A stretch of DNA of 64,000 nucleotides from an uncultured Oscillospiraceae bacterium (GTDB lineage Bacteria; Bacillota; Clostridia; Oscillospirales; Oscillospiraceae), in NCBI GenBank assembly GCA_934646185.1, contig CAKUEH010000014.1, positions 1 through 64,000 of the forward strand, written 5' to 3'. This document shows positions 14,962-22,282 of the stretch, piece after piece; the first letter of the stretch is position 1; every line of letters starts with the position of its first letter. Below the pieces are notes generated by a model. The model worked only from the letters and a program-made list of their open reading frames with translations, had not been told where the DNA came from and searched no databases. Position numbers and translations under genes: made by a program.

Positions 14962-16236
14962 GTGAAGACATTTGTTATAAAGGGAAATCTCTGCTTCAGC
15001 CGCAGTATGGACGAGCTGGTATGCATGGAGCACAGCTATCTTGCCGTCGAGGACGGCCGCGTCGCGGGCGTCTTCCGGACGCTGCCGGAGCGATACGCGC
15101 AGCTGCCGGTGCTGGACTACGGCGACCGGCTGATCCTGCCGGGCATGACGGATCTGCATGTCCACGCGCCGCAGTTTGCCTTCCGCGGGCTCGGCATGGA
15201 TATGGAGCTGCTGGAATGGCTGAACACCTATACCTTCCCGGAGGAATCCAAATATAAGGAGCTGGACTACGCGGACCGGGCCTACGGCAGCTTTGTCAAT
15301 CATCTGCTGCGCAGCACGACCACGCGCGCGGCTATCTTCGCCACCATCCATGTGCCCGCCACGGAGCTGCTCATGCAGAAGCTGGACGATGCCGGACTTT
15401 CCTGCTGCGTCGGCAAGGTCAACATGAACCGCAATTCGCCGGTCTATCTGCGCGAGATCTCGACGAATCAGGCGCTGCGGGACACGGAGCGCTGGCTCTG
15501 CGAGACGAAAGAGCGCTATACGCACGTAAAGCCCATCCTGACACCGCGGTTTATTCCGTCCTGCACGGACGATCTGATGTACGGCCTTGCGCGCCTGCAG
15601 GCGAAATACGGCGTGCCTGTGCAGAGCCATCTGTCGGAAAACTACTCCGAGATCGCGTGGATCCGGGAGCTGTGTCCGCGCTCGAAGCATTACGGCGACG
15701 CATACGAGCAATTCGGCCTCTTCGGCGGCGGCTATCCCTGCATCATGGCGCACTGCGTCCACTCGAACGAGGACGAGCAGGCGCTGATGAAGAAAAACGG
15801 CGTGTTCATTGCGCATTCGCCGGAGTCGAACATGAATCTGGCCTCCGGCGTCGCGCCGGTCAACAAATTTCTGAATGACGGCCTGCGCGTCGGCCTTGCG
15901 ACCGACGTGGCCGGCGGCAGCCACGAGAGCATGCTGCGCGCTATGACCCACGCCATTCAGGCCTCCAAGCTCCGCTGGCGGCTGTACGATCAGGCGGTAA
16001 AGCCGCTGTCGTTTGAACGCGCGTTTTATCTCGCCACCATGGGCGGCGGCGCGTTCTTTGGGAAGGTCGGCAGCTTTTTGGACGGGTACGAATTCGACGC
16101 CGTCGTGCTCGACGACGCATCGCTTGACCATCCGCAGGCGCTTTCCGTCCGCGCCCGGCTCGAGCGCGCGGCCTATCTGGCCGACGACCGGAATCTGACG
16201 GCGAAATTCGTCGCCGGACAGAAGATCCTCGGTTGA
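14962..16236 (+). CDS. guaD: Guanine deaminase
   Basis: A 424-residue amidohydrolase that converts guanine to xanthine and ammonia. The metal site is visible: LPGMTDLHVHAPQF (residues 60-72, HxH), QSHLSENYSEI, MAHCVHSNEDE and the aspartate in GLATDVAGGSHESML. The HAPQF variant after HxH is typical of guanine deaminases rather than other amidohydrolases. The GTG at 14962 follows AAAGGAGC. It faces away from the purine-type BMP lipoprotein gene, so import and breakdown of guanine compounds are probably linked. Its stop codon overlaps the -35 box of the next promoter. Confidence 0.93.
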   Translation: MKTFVIKGNLCFSRSMDELVCMEHSYLAVEDGRVAGVFRTLPERYAQLPVLDYGDRLILPGMTDLHVHAPQFAFRGLGMDMELLEWLNTYTFPEESKYKELDYADRAYGSFVNHLLRSTTTRAAIFATIHVPATELLMQKLDDAGLSCCVGKVNMNRNSPVYLREISTNQALRDTERWLCETKERYTHVKPILTPRFIPSCTDDLMYGLARLQAKYGVPVQSHLSENYSEIAWIRELCPRSKHYGDAYEQFGLFGGGYPCIMAHCVHSNEDEQALMKKNGVFIAHSPESNMNLASGVAPVNKFLNDGLRVGLATDVAGGSHESMLRAMTHAIQASKLRWRLYDQAVKPLSFERAFYLATMGGGAFFGKVGSFLDGYEFDAVVLDDASLDHPQALSVRARLERAAYLADDRNLTAKFVAGQKILG

Positions 16237-16261
16237 CAAACCGGCGCGGATCCGGTACAAT
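16233..16261 (+). promoter_or_regulatory. Promoter of queT
   Basis: A perfect TTGACA (16233-16238, overlapping the guaD stop), 17 bases, TACAAT (16256-16261). It transcribes the riboswitch leader. Confidence 0.88.
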
Positions 16262-16274
16262 ACAGCAGCAAACC

Positions 16275-16385
16275 GCATAGCGCCCGGCTTTGGAGAACCT
16301 GGCCGGGCGCAGACAGTTCGGAACCATCCTGTCTTTAAATAAAACTAGGGAAAGCAGGATGGGCGCAGTGCGCCCATCTTTTTTT
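16275..16385 (+). promoter_or_regulatory. Probable preQ1 riboswitch with terminator/antiterminator
   Basis: The leader has a 9-bp stem (16280-16288 with 16302-16310), a 6-bp stem AGACAG/CTGTCT (16311-16316 with 16329-16334), an A-rich tail with AAAACTAGGG, then a terminator (9-bp stem 16358-16366 with 16370-16378, seven T). CCATCCTG (16324-16331) is the exact complement of CAGGATGG (16355-16362), so pairing these would break both the second stem and the terminator. CTAGG (16345-16349) can also pair with CCTGG in the first loop (16298-16302) as a pseudoknot. The queT gene downstream suggests preQ1 as ligand. Class III, known from Ruminococcaceae, is possible but I cannot assign the class. Confidence 0.72.
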
Positions 16386-16428
16386 ATCCCTCCAAATTCC
16401 ATCGCGGCTTGCAGAAGGAGGACAACCC

Positions 16429-16941
16429 ATGAAAAAACTCACCACCCGCCAGATCGCGTTGAACGGCGTCGTCGCCGGACTCTACGCGGCCATCACGATC
16501 CTGACCGCCTCGTTTGCCTACGGCAACATCCAGTTCCGCATCGCGGACGCACTGTGCGTGCTCGTCGTGCTGGAGCCGAGCCTGACCGTCGGGCTGACGC
16601 TCGGCTGCCTGATCTCCAACATTTTCTCGACCGTCTCCGCGCTCGATATCGTCATCGGCACGGCGGGGACGCTGTTCGGCTGTCTGCTTGCCGCAAGAGT
16701 GAAAAAGGACTGGCTCGTGCCGGTCCCCGTGATCCTCGCGAACGCCGTGCTGGTCGGCGCGATGCTGGCCTATGTGCTCACGCCGGACGCGCTCGTGCAG
16801 GGATTTTTCATCAACGGCGGCGAGGTGCTGCTCGGTGAGGCGGTGGTTTTGTATCTGCTCGGCGTGCCGCTGCTGCTGTTCTTCCGCCGCTCGGGCCTGA
16901 TGGAAAAGCTGCTGCGCGGCGCGCCGCATGGCCGGGGCTGA
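16429..16941 (+). CDS. queT: QueT-family queuosine precursor transporter
   Basis: A 170-residue membrane protein of the QueT family, thought to be the substrate-binding membrane part of an ECF-type importer for preQ0/preQ1 or related queuosine precursors. It starts MKKLTTRQIALNGVVAGLYAAIT, continues with the family segment QFRIADALCVLVVLEPSLTVGLTLGC, and has five to six hydrophobic helices. AGAAGGAGG lies 9 bases before the ATG. The riboswitch leader directly upstream supports this role. No ECF energy-coupling genes are in the window, so a shared module elsewhere is implied. Confidence 0.9.
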   Translation: MKKLTTRQIALNGVVAGLYAAITILTASFAYGNIQFRIADALCVLVVLEPSLTVGLTLGCLISNIFSTVSALDIVIGTAGTLFGCLLAARVKKDWLVPVPVILANAVLVGAMLAYVLTPDALVQGFFINGGEVLLGEAVVLYLLGVPLLLFFRRSGLMEKLLRGAPHGRG

Positions 16942-16959
16942 GGCAGAGACCGTTCCATG

Positions 16960-16995
16960 CAAAACAGGCAGGGCCAATCGGCCCTGCCTGTTTTG
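16960..16995. terminator. Bidirectional terminator between queT and hypA
   Basis: A perfect 16-bp stem (16960-16975 with 16980-16995), loop AATC, with CAAAA and TTTTG flanks built into the arms. It serves two convergent genes. Confidence 0.95.
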
Positions 16996-17000
16996 TGCGT

Positions 17001-17351
17001 TCAGTCGTCCGGGACGGCGATCTCTTTGATGATAAACTCATTGCCCTGTATCAGCCAGGTGTCCTCGCTTCCGCAGCGGGGGCAGCGCTTGCCCTGCGGA
17101 ACGGTCGGATAGTCCTGCCCGCATGCGCCGCAGTGCGTCACGGCGGGGATGCGCTCGATCTCGAGCGCGCAGCCGGTCAGAAGCGGCGTGCGCTTGCAGT
17201 TCCAGTTCCAGACGTCGGTCAGATATTCCGGCACGACCGTGGACACCTCGCCAAGCTGGAGCGTGACGCGGCTGATGCGCGCGACATGGTTCTCTTCCGC
17301 GATCTTTGCCAGACTGTCTGCGATGTGGAAGACGACGCCAAGTTCGTGCAT
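17001..17351 (-). CDS. hypA: HypA-type nickel metallochaperone
   Basis: A 116-residue HypA. The N terminus MHELG supplies the histidine nickel ligand next to the start. The structural zinc site is CGACG then CPRCGSED near residues 74-96. Relatives deliver nickel to [NiFe] hydrogenase or urease together with HypB. It lies 3 bases after the large oxidoreductase gene and is the last gene of a three-gene minus-strand unit headed by HypB. No nickel enzyme is present in the window, so its client is unknown. A family member that serves another metalloenzyme remains possible. Confidence 0.88.
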   Translation of the reverse strand: MHELGVVFHIADSLAKIAEENHVARISRVTLQLGEVSTVVPEYLTDVWNWNCKRTPLLTGCALEIERIPAVTHCGACGQDYPTVPQGKRCPRCGSEDTWLIQGNEFIIKEIAVPDD

Positions 17352-17354
17352 GGG

Positions 17355-20183
17355 TCAGTCCTTTCTGCCGCGCAGCGTCTGGCCGAGACGCTTGCCCGCC
17401 ATGGAAGCAATGCCCTTGAGCTTATCCTCGGCCTTCATCATAGTGGAGCATTCGGGATGGTCGCGCTTGAGATGGATGGCGTCGAAGACGCACTTTGTTG
17501 TGCAGACGCCGCAGCCGATGCACTTGTTGGGGTCGACCCAGCTTGCGCCGCAGCCGAGGCAGCGGGCCGTCTCGGTCTGCACCTGCTCGGGCGTGAGCGT
17601 TTTGCGCGCGTCGCGGAACGAATGCGCGTCCACGGCGGGATCGACGGCCTCGGTCTGCCGCGCGGCATGGTCGTAGCAGTTGACGGAGAAATTCTCCTTA
17701 TCCAGCATGACAAAGTCGCGCCGGTTGCGGCCGATGGTGAGACTTGCGCCCTTGTGGACATAGCGGTGCAGCGATTCGGCGGCGCACTTGCCCGCTTCAA
17801 TCGCGTCAATGACGAATTTCGGGCCGTGGTACACATCGCCGCCGACGAAAATGTCCTCTTCCGCCGTCTGATAGGTCAGGGGGTCGGCGACAGGGTAGTT
17901 GCCGCGGTGGAATTCGACCTTTGTGCCGGTCAGAAGCCCGCCCCATTCGATGGCCTGTCCGATGGCAAAGACAACGTGCTCCGCCGGGAGCGTGATCGTT
18001 TCGGCCTCATCGTAGACCGGCGCGAATTTTCCCGTTTCCGGGTCGATGGTGCGCAGGCATTTTTTGAATACGACGGCCGTCACATGGCCGCTTTCGTCCT
18101 GCAGCAGCTCCTTCGGGCCCCAGCCGGCGCAGATCTCAACGCGCTCTTCCTCCGCCTCGGCGATCTCGTCTTTGGAGGCGGGCATGGTCTCGCGCGATTC
18201 CAGACAGACCATCGAGACGGCCTCCGCGCCGAAGCGCACCGCGGTGCGGGCGCAGTCGACCGCGACGTTGCCGCCGCCGATGACGACGATGCGGCCGTCC
18301 ATATGCTGCTTCTCGTCGGCCAGCGCCTCATGCAGGAAATGAACGGCAATGTCGGTGCCGGCGGCATGCTCGCCCGGGACGCCCGGGAGCCGTCCGCCCT
18401 GACAGCCGATGGCGACATAGAACGCGAGATAGCCCTGCTCGCGCAGCTGCGGGATGGTCACATCCCTGCCGACCTCCACGCCGCAGCGGATCTCCACGCC
18501 CAGCTCGCGCAGGACCTGGATCTCCGCGTCGATGATAGCTTTTTCCAGCTTGAACGACGGGATGCCGTAGGTCATCATGCCGCCGGGACGGGCGGATTTT
18601 TCAAAGACCGTGGGCTTATAGCCGCGCGTGGCCAGATAATAGGCGGCGGAAAGACCTGCCGGGCCCGCGCCGATGATGGCGATCTTCTGCTCCCAGCCGC
18701 TCAGACGGCTGGAGGCGACCACGACGGGCGGGATATAGCGCGTCTCGGCGTTCAGATCCTGCTCGGCGAGGAATTTCTTGACCGCGTCGATGGCGACGGC
18801 CTGATCGATCGTGCCGCGGGTGCAGGCCTCTTCGCAGCGCTTATTGCAGACGCGGCCGCAGACGGCGGGGAAGGGGTTGTCCTTTTTGATGAGCGCCAGC
18901 GCCTCCTGATACTTGCCCTGCGCGGCGAGCTTCAGATAGCCCTGCACGGCGACATGCGCGGGACAGGCGGTTTTGCAGGGAGCGGTGCCCTTGTCATAGC
19001 AGTTTTTGCGGTTGTTGTCGCGGTAATCGGGATCCCAGTGCTCTTCGTCCCATTTAAGGCCGTAGGGGAGTTCGTGCCTCAGGTATTCGACGGTGTTGCC
19101 GTGCTTGTCGCAGAGCTTCTGCCCGAGCTTCACCGCGCCCGCAGGACAGTATTCCACGCACTTGCCGCAGGCGACGCACTTGGCCCGGTCGACCTCCGCC
19201 GTGTAGGCGCTGCGAGAGAGATTCGGCGTGTTGAACAGCTGCGAGGTACGCAGCGCGTTGCAGATATTCACATTGCAGTTGCAGATGCCGAAGATCTTGT
19301 TTTCGCCGTCGATGTTCGTGATCTGATGGACAAAGCCGTTGTCCTCGGCGGCCTGCAGAATGTGCATGGCCTCTTCATAGGTGATGTCGTGGCCCTTACC
19401 CGTCTCGCGGCAGTAATCGGCGAAATCGCCCACGCCGATGCACCAGCACATATTGTCGTCCGCGCAGCCCTCGCCCAGAACGGCGCGGCTCGTGCGGCAG
19501 GAGCACTGGCCCACGCCGATGTGCCCCTCGTATTTTTTCAGCCAGTAGGACAGATGCTCGATGTCGAGCGTCTGGTTTTCCATGGAAATGGCCTTTTCGA
19601 CCGGAATGACGTGCATGCCCACGCCGCCGCCGCCCGGCGGCAGCAGATGCGTCTTGCCGGCAAGCGGCACATAGGTCATACGCTCAAAGAATTTGGCGAG
19701 CTCCGGATGCTGCTCCAGACGGGGATTTTTGCCGGACAGCTCCTTGTCCTCCTCCATGTTGAACAACTCCGCGCTGCCGGGGACGAACATGGGGAGAATA
19801 TACCGCCGCTCGGACGGCGGCGCGGTGCGGCCGTTGTGGTCATAGTGGTAGCCGTAGTCGTATTCCAGCAGGCCGATGTAGCTCATCTGGTCGAGCAGCT
19901 CCTGAAAATGGGGCTTCTGCTCGTCCGTGACCTTGTTCATGCGCCAGAGCTCTTCGACGGTATACGGGGTGCGGAGCTTCATGGACAGCGCGATATCGGC
20001 CATTTCATCCGTCACGACGCCGGCCAGACCCCAGTATTCTGCGTCGTCCGCGTTCAGCTTGCCGAGCTTGTGCTCAACGACGTCGGTGATCTTTTTGCCG
20101 AGCTTGAGGATCTTCTCCCGGGGTGCGGCGTCGTCCCTGGCGGCAGGATTCAGCGCGCGCTGCTTCAGTTCCTGATCGATCAT
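17355..20183 (-). CDS. Large FAD/iron-sulfur oxidoreductase (glutamate synthase small-subunit-like)
   Basis: A 942-residue soluble protein. The N-terminal ~360 residues contain Cys clusters (QCSCRTSR, DDNMCWCIG, ICNCNVNICN) and a ferredoxin motif CVACGKCVEYCP. Next comes a GltD-like segment (CKTACPAHVAVQGYL, CGRVCNKRCEEAC). Then an FAD site IIGAGPAGLSAAYYL, a second nucleotide site VIGGGNVAVDCART and the FAD-closing VGGDVYHGPK. The C terminus adds CLGCGASW and CIGCGVCTTKC clusters. The layout suggests electron transfer between NAD(P)H and ferredoxin-like carriers. Its start overlaps the hypB stop by 4 bases (ATGA), and hypA follows. The substrate is not identifiable. Confidence 0.85.
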   Translation of the reverse strand: MIDQELKQRALNPAARDDAAPREKILKLGKKITDVVEHKLGKLNADDAEYWGLAGVVTDEMADIALSMKLRTPYTVEELWRMNKVTDEQKPHFQELLDQMSYIGLLEYDYGYHYDHNGRTAPPSERRYILPMFVPGSAELFNMEEDKELSGKNPRLEQHPELAKFFERMTYVPLAGKTHLLPPGGGGVGMHVIPVEKAISMENQTLDIEHLSYWLKKYEGHIGVGQCSCRTSRAVLGEGCADDNMCWCIGVGDFADYCRETGKGHDITYEEAMHILQAAEDNGFVHQITNIDGENKIFGICNCNVNICNALRTSQLFNTPNLSRSAYTAEVDRAKCVACGKCVEYCPAGAVKLGQKLCDKHGNTVEYLRHELPYGLKWDEEHWDPDYRDNNRKNCYDKGTAPCKTACPAHVAVQGYLKLAAQGKYQEALALIKKDNPFPAVCGRVCNKRCEEACTRGTIDQAVAIDAVKKFLAEQDLNAETRYIPPVVVASSRLSGWEQKIAIIGAGPAGLSAAYYLATRGYKPTVFEKSARPGGMMTYGIPSFKLEKAIIDAEIQVLRELGVEIRCGVEVGRDVTIPQLREQGYLAFYVAIGCQGGRLPGVPGEHAAGTDIAVHFLHEALADEKQHMDGRIVVIGGGNVAVDCARTAVRFGAEAVSMVCLESRETMPASKDEIAEAEEERVEICAGWGPKELLQDESGHVTAVVFKKCLRTIDPETGKFAPVYDEAETITLPAEHVVFAIGQAIEWGGLLTGTKVEFHRGNYPVADPLTYQTAEEDIFVGGDVYHGPKFVIDAIEAGKCAAESLHRYVHKGASLTIGRNRRDFVMLDKENFSVNCYDHAARQTEAVDPAVDAHSFRDARKTLTPEQVQTETARCLGCGASWVDPNKCIGCGVCTTKCVFDAIHLKRDHPECSTMMKAEDKLKGIASMAGKRLGQTLRGRKD

Positions 20184-20866
20184 AAGCGTGTCTCCTTTTT
20201 CTCTTTTTCTTTATCGATCTGCGCACAGATCCAGGCCGCGAGCGCGTCGATGCCCTCGCCGGTTTTGGCGGAGATCGGGAAGATCTGCATGCCGGGGTTG
20301 CGCTGCCGCGCGAATTGCGTGACCTTGTCCAGGTCAAAATCAAAATACGGAAGCACGTCCGTCTTGTTGACGATCATTGCGCTGCAGCGTTGGAAGATGA
20401 GCGGGTATTTGAGCGGCTTGTCGTGTCCCTCGGGGACGGACAGGATCATCAGATTCAGATGCGCGCCGGTGTCAAATTCTGCCGGACAGACAAGATTGCC
20501 GACATTCTCCAGAATGACGAGATCCAGCCCCTGCGTTCCAAGCTGCCGCAGACCCTCGCGGGTCATGGCGGCGTCGAGATGGCACATGCCGCCCGTGTGC
20601 AGCTGAATGACCTTCGCGCCGGTGCGCGAGACGGTGTCCGCGTCGACGTCGGAGTCGATATCCGCCTCCATCACGCCCACACGCAGCGTCTTTTGCAGCA
20701 GCGGCAGCAGGCGCAGCAGCGTCGTCGTCTTGCCGGAGCCGGGCGAGGACATCAGATTGATGAGGCAGGTGCCCTGCGCGCGCAGCTCGGCGCGAAGCGA
20801 CGCGGCCTCCGCGTCGTTATCGGCAAAGACGCTCTGCTTGACTTCAATGATGCGGTAACGATCCAT
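20180..20866 (-). CDS. hypB: HypB-type nickel-insertion GTPase
   Basis: A 228-residue GTPase of the SIMIBI class that powers nickel delivery in hydrogenase maturation. It shows P-loop SSPGSGKTTTLL (residues ~39-50), the switch DIDSDVDADTV, metal-site residues in GGMCHLDAAM and NLVCPAEFD, and NKTD for guanine recognition. There is no His-rich N-terminal extension. The ATG at 20866 follows GGAGGGG; the frame upstream is open but lacks a binding site and runs through the promoter. It is the first gene of the unit hypB-oxidoreductase-hypA. Confidence 0.93.
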   Translation of the reverse strand: MDRYRIIEVKQSVFADNDAEAASLRAELRAQGTCLINLMSSPGSGKTTTLLRLLPLLQKTLRVGVMEADIDSDVDADTVSRTGAKVIQLHTGGMCHLDAAMTREGLRQLGTQGLDLVILENVGNLVCPAEFDTGAHLNLMILSVPEGHDKPLKYPLIFQRCSAMIVNKTDVLPYFDFDLDKVTQFARQRNPGMQIFPISAKTGEGIDALAAWICAQIDKEKEKKETRL

Positions 20867-20900
20867 GCAACCCCTCCTGTTTTCGTGTAAAACTATAAAA

Positions 20901-20929
20901 AGTGTAGCATATACACTGATGTTTTGCAA
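20901..20929 (-). promoter_or_regulatory. Promoter of the hypB-oxidoreductase-hypA unit
   Basis: On the minus strand TTGCAA (20929-20924), 17 bases, TACACT (20906-20901), 35 bases before the hypB start. Confidence 0.7.
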
Positions 20930-21050
20930 GATTATGTGCGAATACCGCCTGCGGCCCGGAAGCGCGCAGAAAACGCATGGACGCAGCCGGGCAGAGCGGA
21001 CTGCTGCATCCATACGTTTTTGCCGATCGGACAGCCGGTGCGGGCGGCGC

Positions 21051-22268
21051 TTACTGCTTCGCCGCATTGCGCTTCCGGCGCTTTTTTACCAGACGTACCG
21101 TCAGGAACGCGGCGCCCGCCAGCACGAGCACGAGCGCGCATACGGCAAGCAGGACGATGCGCTGCACATAGGCGCCCCAGGTGGCCGCAAAGCCGAAGGG
21201 CAGCTTCGTGCCGATCAGATCCTTATAATAGAGCATGCGCGTGTCATAGGCCGCGGGGGCGGACTCGCGCAGCGTCACGAGCCGCGCGCCGTGGTCCAGA
21301 CCTGCGCCGTAGATGTAAAAGCCGGTGCCGTTGGTGTTGATCAGATCGATACCCTCGTAGGGAATGATGAAGTCGTTCACATGGTCGTGGCCGAAGAAGC
21401 CCGCGACGATATCGCCGCCCTGCTTCCACGCGGCAAATTCGCCGCCGTTCACATCCGGCGGGCACGGCGCTTCGCCGAGCGTCCCGGCCTCGATCACGGA
21501 CGCGGCGGAATAATACGTGCCCTTGCGGCAGCCGTAGCCCTCGACCGCGCCGTTTATCTTCTCGCCGGACGGGACGATGTCCATCGCGTCATAAATATCC
21601 GGCACGATGATGTGCTGGAAAGCGTAGGCCGGGACGGGCGTTCCGCCGTTTTGGGCGGCGAGGGCCGCTTCCGTTTCCAGATACCAGTCGATCTGATCCT
21701 GCCGCACCCAGTCGTATTTGCCCTGTCCCTCCGGCGCGTAGGTGCCGGAGTCGAAGAACCAGAGGTTCACGACCGGCGTTTTGCCGTCGGAGCTGTAGAC
21801 AAGCAGATTATAGTTGCCCACGCCTGTCACATCACCCGCCGACGCGAGGCAGCCGGGGTAGCTCTGGTAATATGCCATCTGGGTTTGCTTGCTGACGCCG
21901 CCCTCGTCGTCGTGGTTGCCGAAGACGACGGCGAATTGCAGACCCCGTTCGGCCACGGGCTGCAGGATCGCGTCCAGCGCCTTCTGCGTGCGCTCGACGC
22001 TCGTGCCGGTCGACGGGCCGTGGATCTGGTCGCCCAGAAACACGACGAGGTCCGGCTGTGCCGCGTCCAGCTCGGCCTCCAGCAATTCGATCGTTTCCTT
22101 CTGCGGCTTGTCGATGTCCTGCGTGTCGGCGACGATCAGGATTCTGAATTCGCCGTTCACGTCAAACTGCAGCGCGTTGGCCGTGTCCGCGGCGAAGGCC
22201 GTGGAGATCAGCGATACCAGCAGCACCGCGCACAGCGCCAGCGCTGCGATTTTTCTGCAAGCGTTCAT
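21051..22268 (-). CDS. Secreted, membrane-anchored calcineurin-like metallophosphoesterase
   Basis: A 405-residue protein with an N-terminal signal peptide (cleavage near STAFAA), a metallophosphoesterase domain and a C-terminal membrane helix followed by KKRRKRNAAK. Metal motifs appear in order: ILIVADTQD, VFLGDQIHG, VVFGNHDDE, AFQHIIVPD and GFFGHDHVND. The domain is therefore expected outside the cell, tethered at its C terminus. Substrates may be nucleotides or phosphoesters; the DTQD form resembles the purple-acid/PhoD-like families. It follows the [FeFe] hydrogenase gene by 14 bases, an unexplained pairing. AAGGAGAC precedes the ATG at 22268. Confidence 0.87.
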   Translation of the reverse strand: MNACRKIAALALCAVLLVSLISTAFAADTANALQFDVNGEFRILIVADTQDIDKPQKETIELLEAELDAAQPDLVVFLGDQIHGPSTGTSVERTQKALDAILQPVAERGLQFAVVFGNHDDEGGVSKQTQMAYYQSYPGCLASAGDVTGVGNYNLLVYSSDGKTPVVNLWFFDSGTYAPEGQGKYDWVRQDQIDWYLETEAALAAQNGGTPVPAYAFQHIIVPDIYDAMDIVPSGEKINGAVEGYGCRKGTYYSAASVIEAGTLGEAPCPPDVNGGEFAAWKQGGDIVAGFFGHDHVNDFIIPYEGIDLINTNGTGFYIYGAGLDHGARLVTLRESAPAAYDTRMLYYKDLIGTKLPFGFAATWGAYVQRIVLLAVCALVLVLAGAAFLTVRLVKKRRKRNAAKQ

Positions 22269-22282
22269 GTCCGTCTCCTTTT

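Noticed and set aside
16995..20606. A 1203-codon open frame on the plus strand opposite hypA, the large oxidoreductase and hypB.
   Set aside because: It has no family motif, no ribosome binding site, and mirrors well-identified genes. It is an effect of GC-rich codon use.
17001..20866. Complete [NiFe] hydrogenase maturation locus.
   Set aside because: Only hypA and hypB are present; hypC, hypD, hypE, hypF and structural [NiFe] genes are absent, so such a locus is not claimed.
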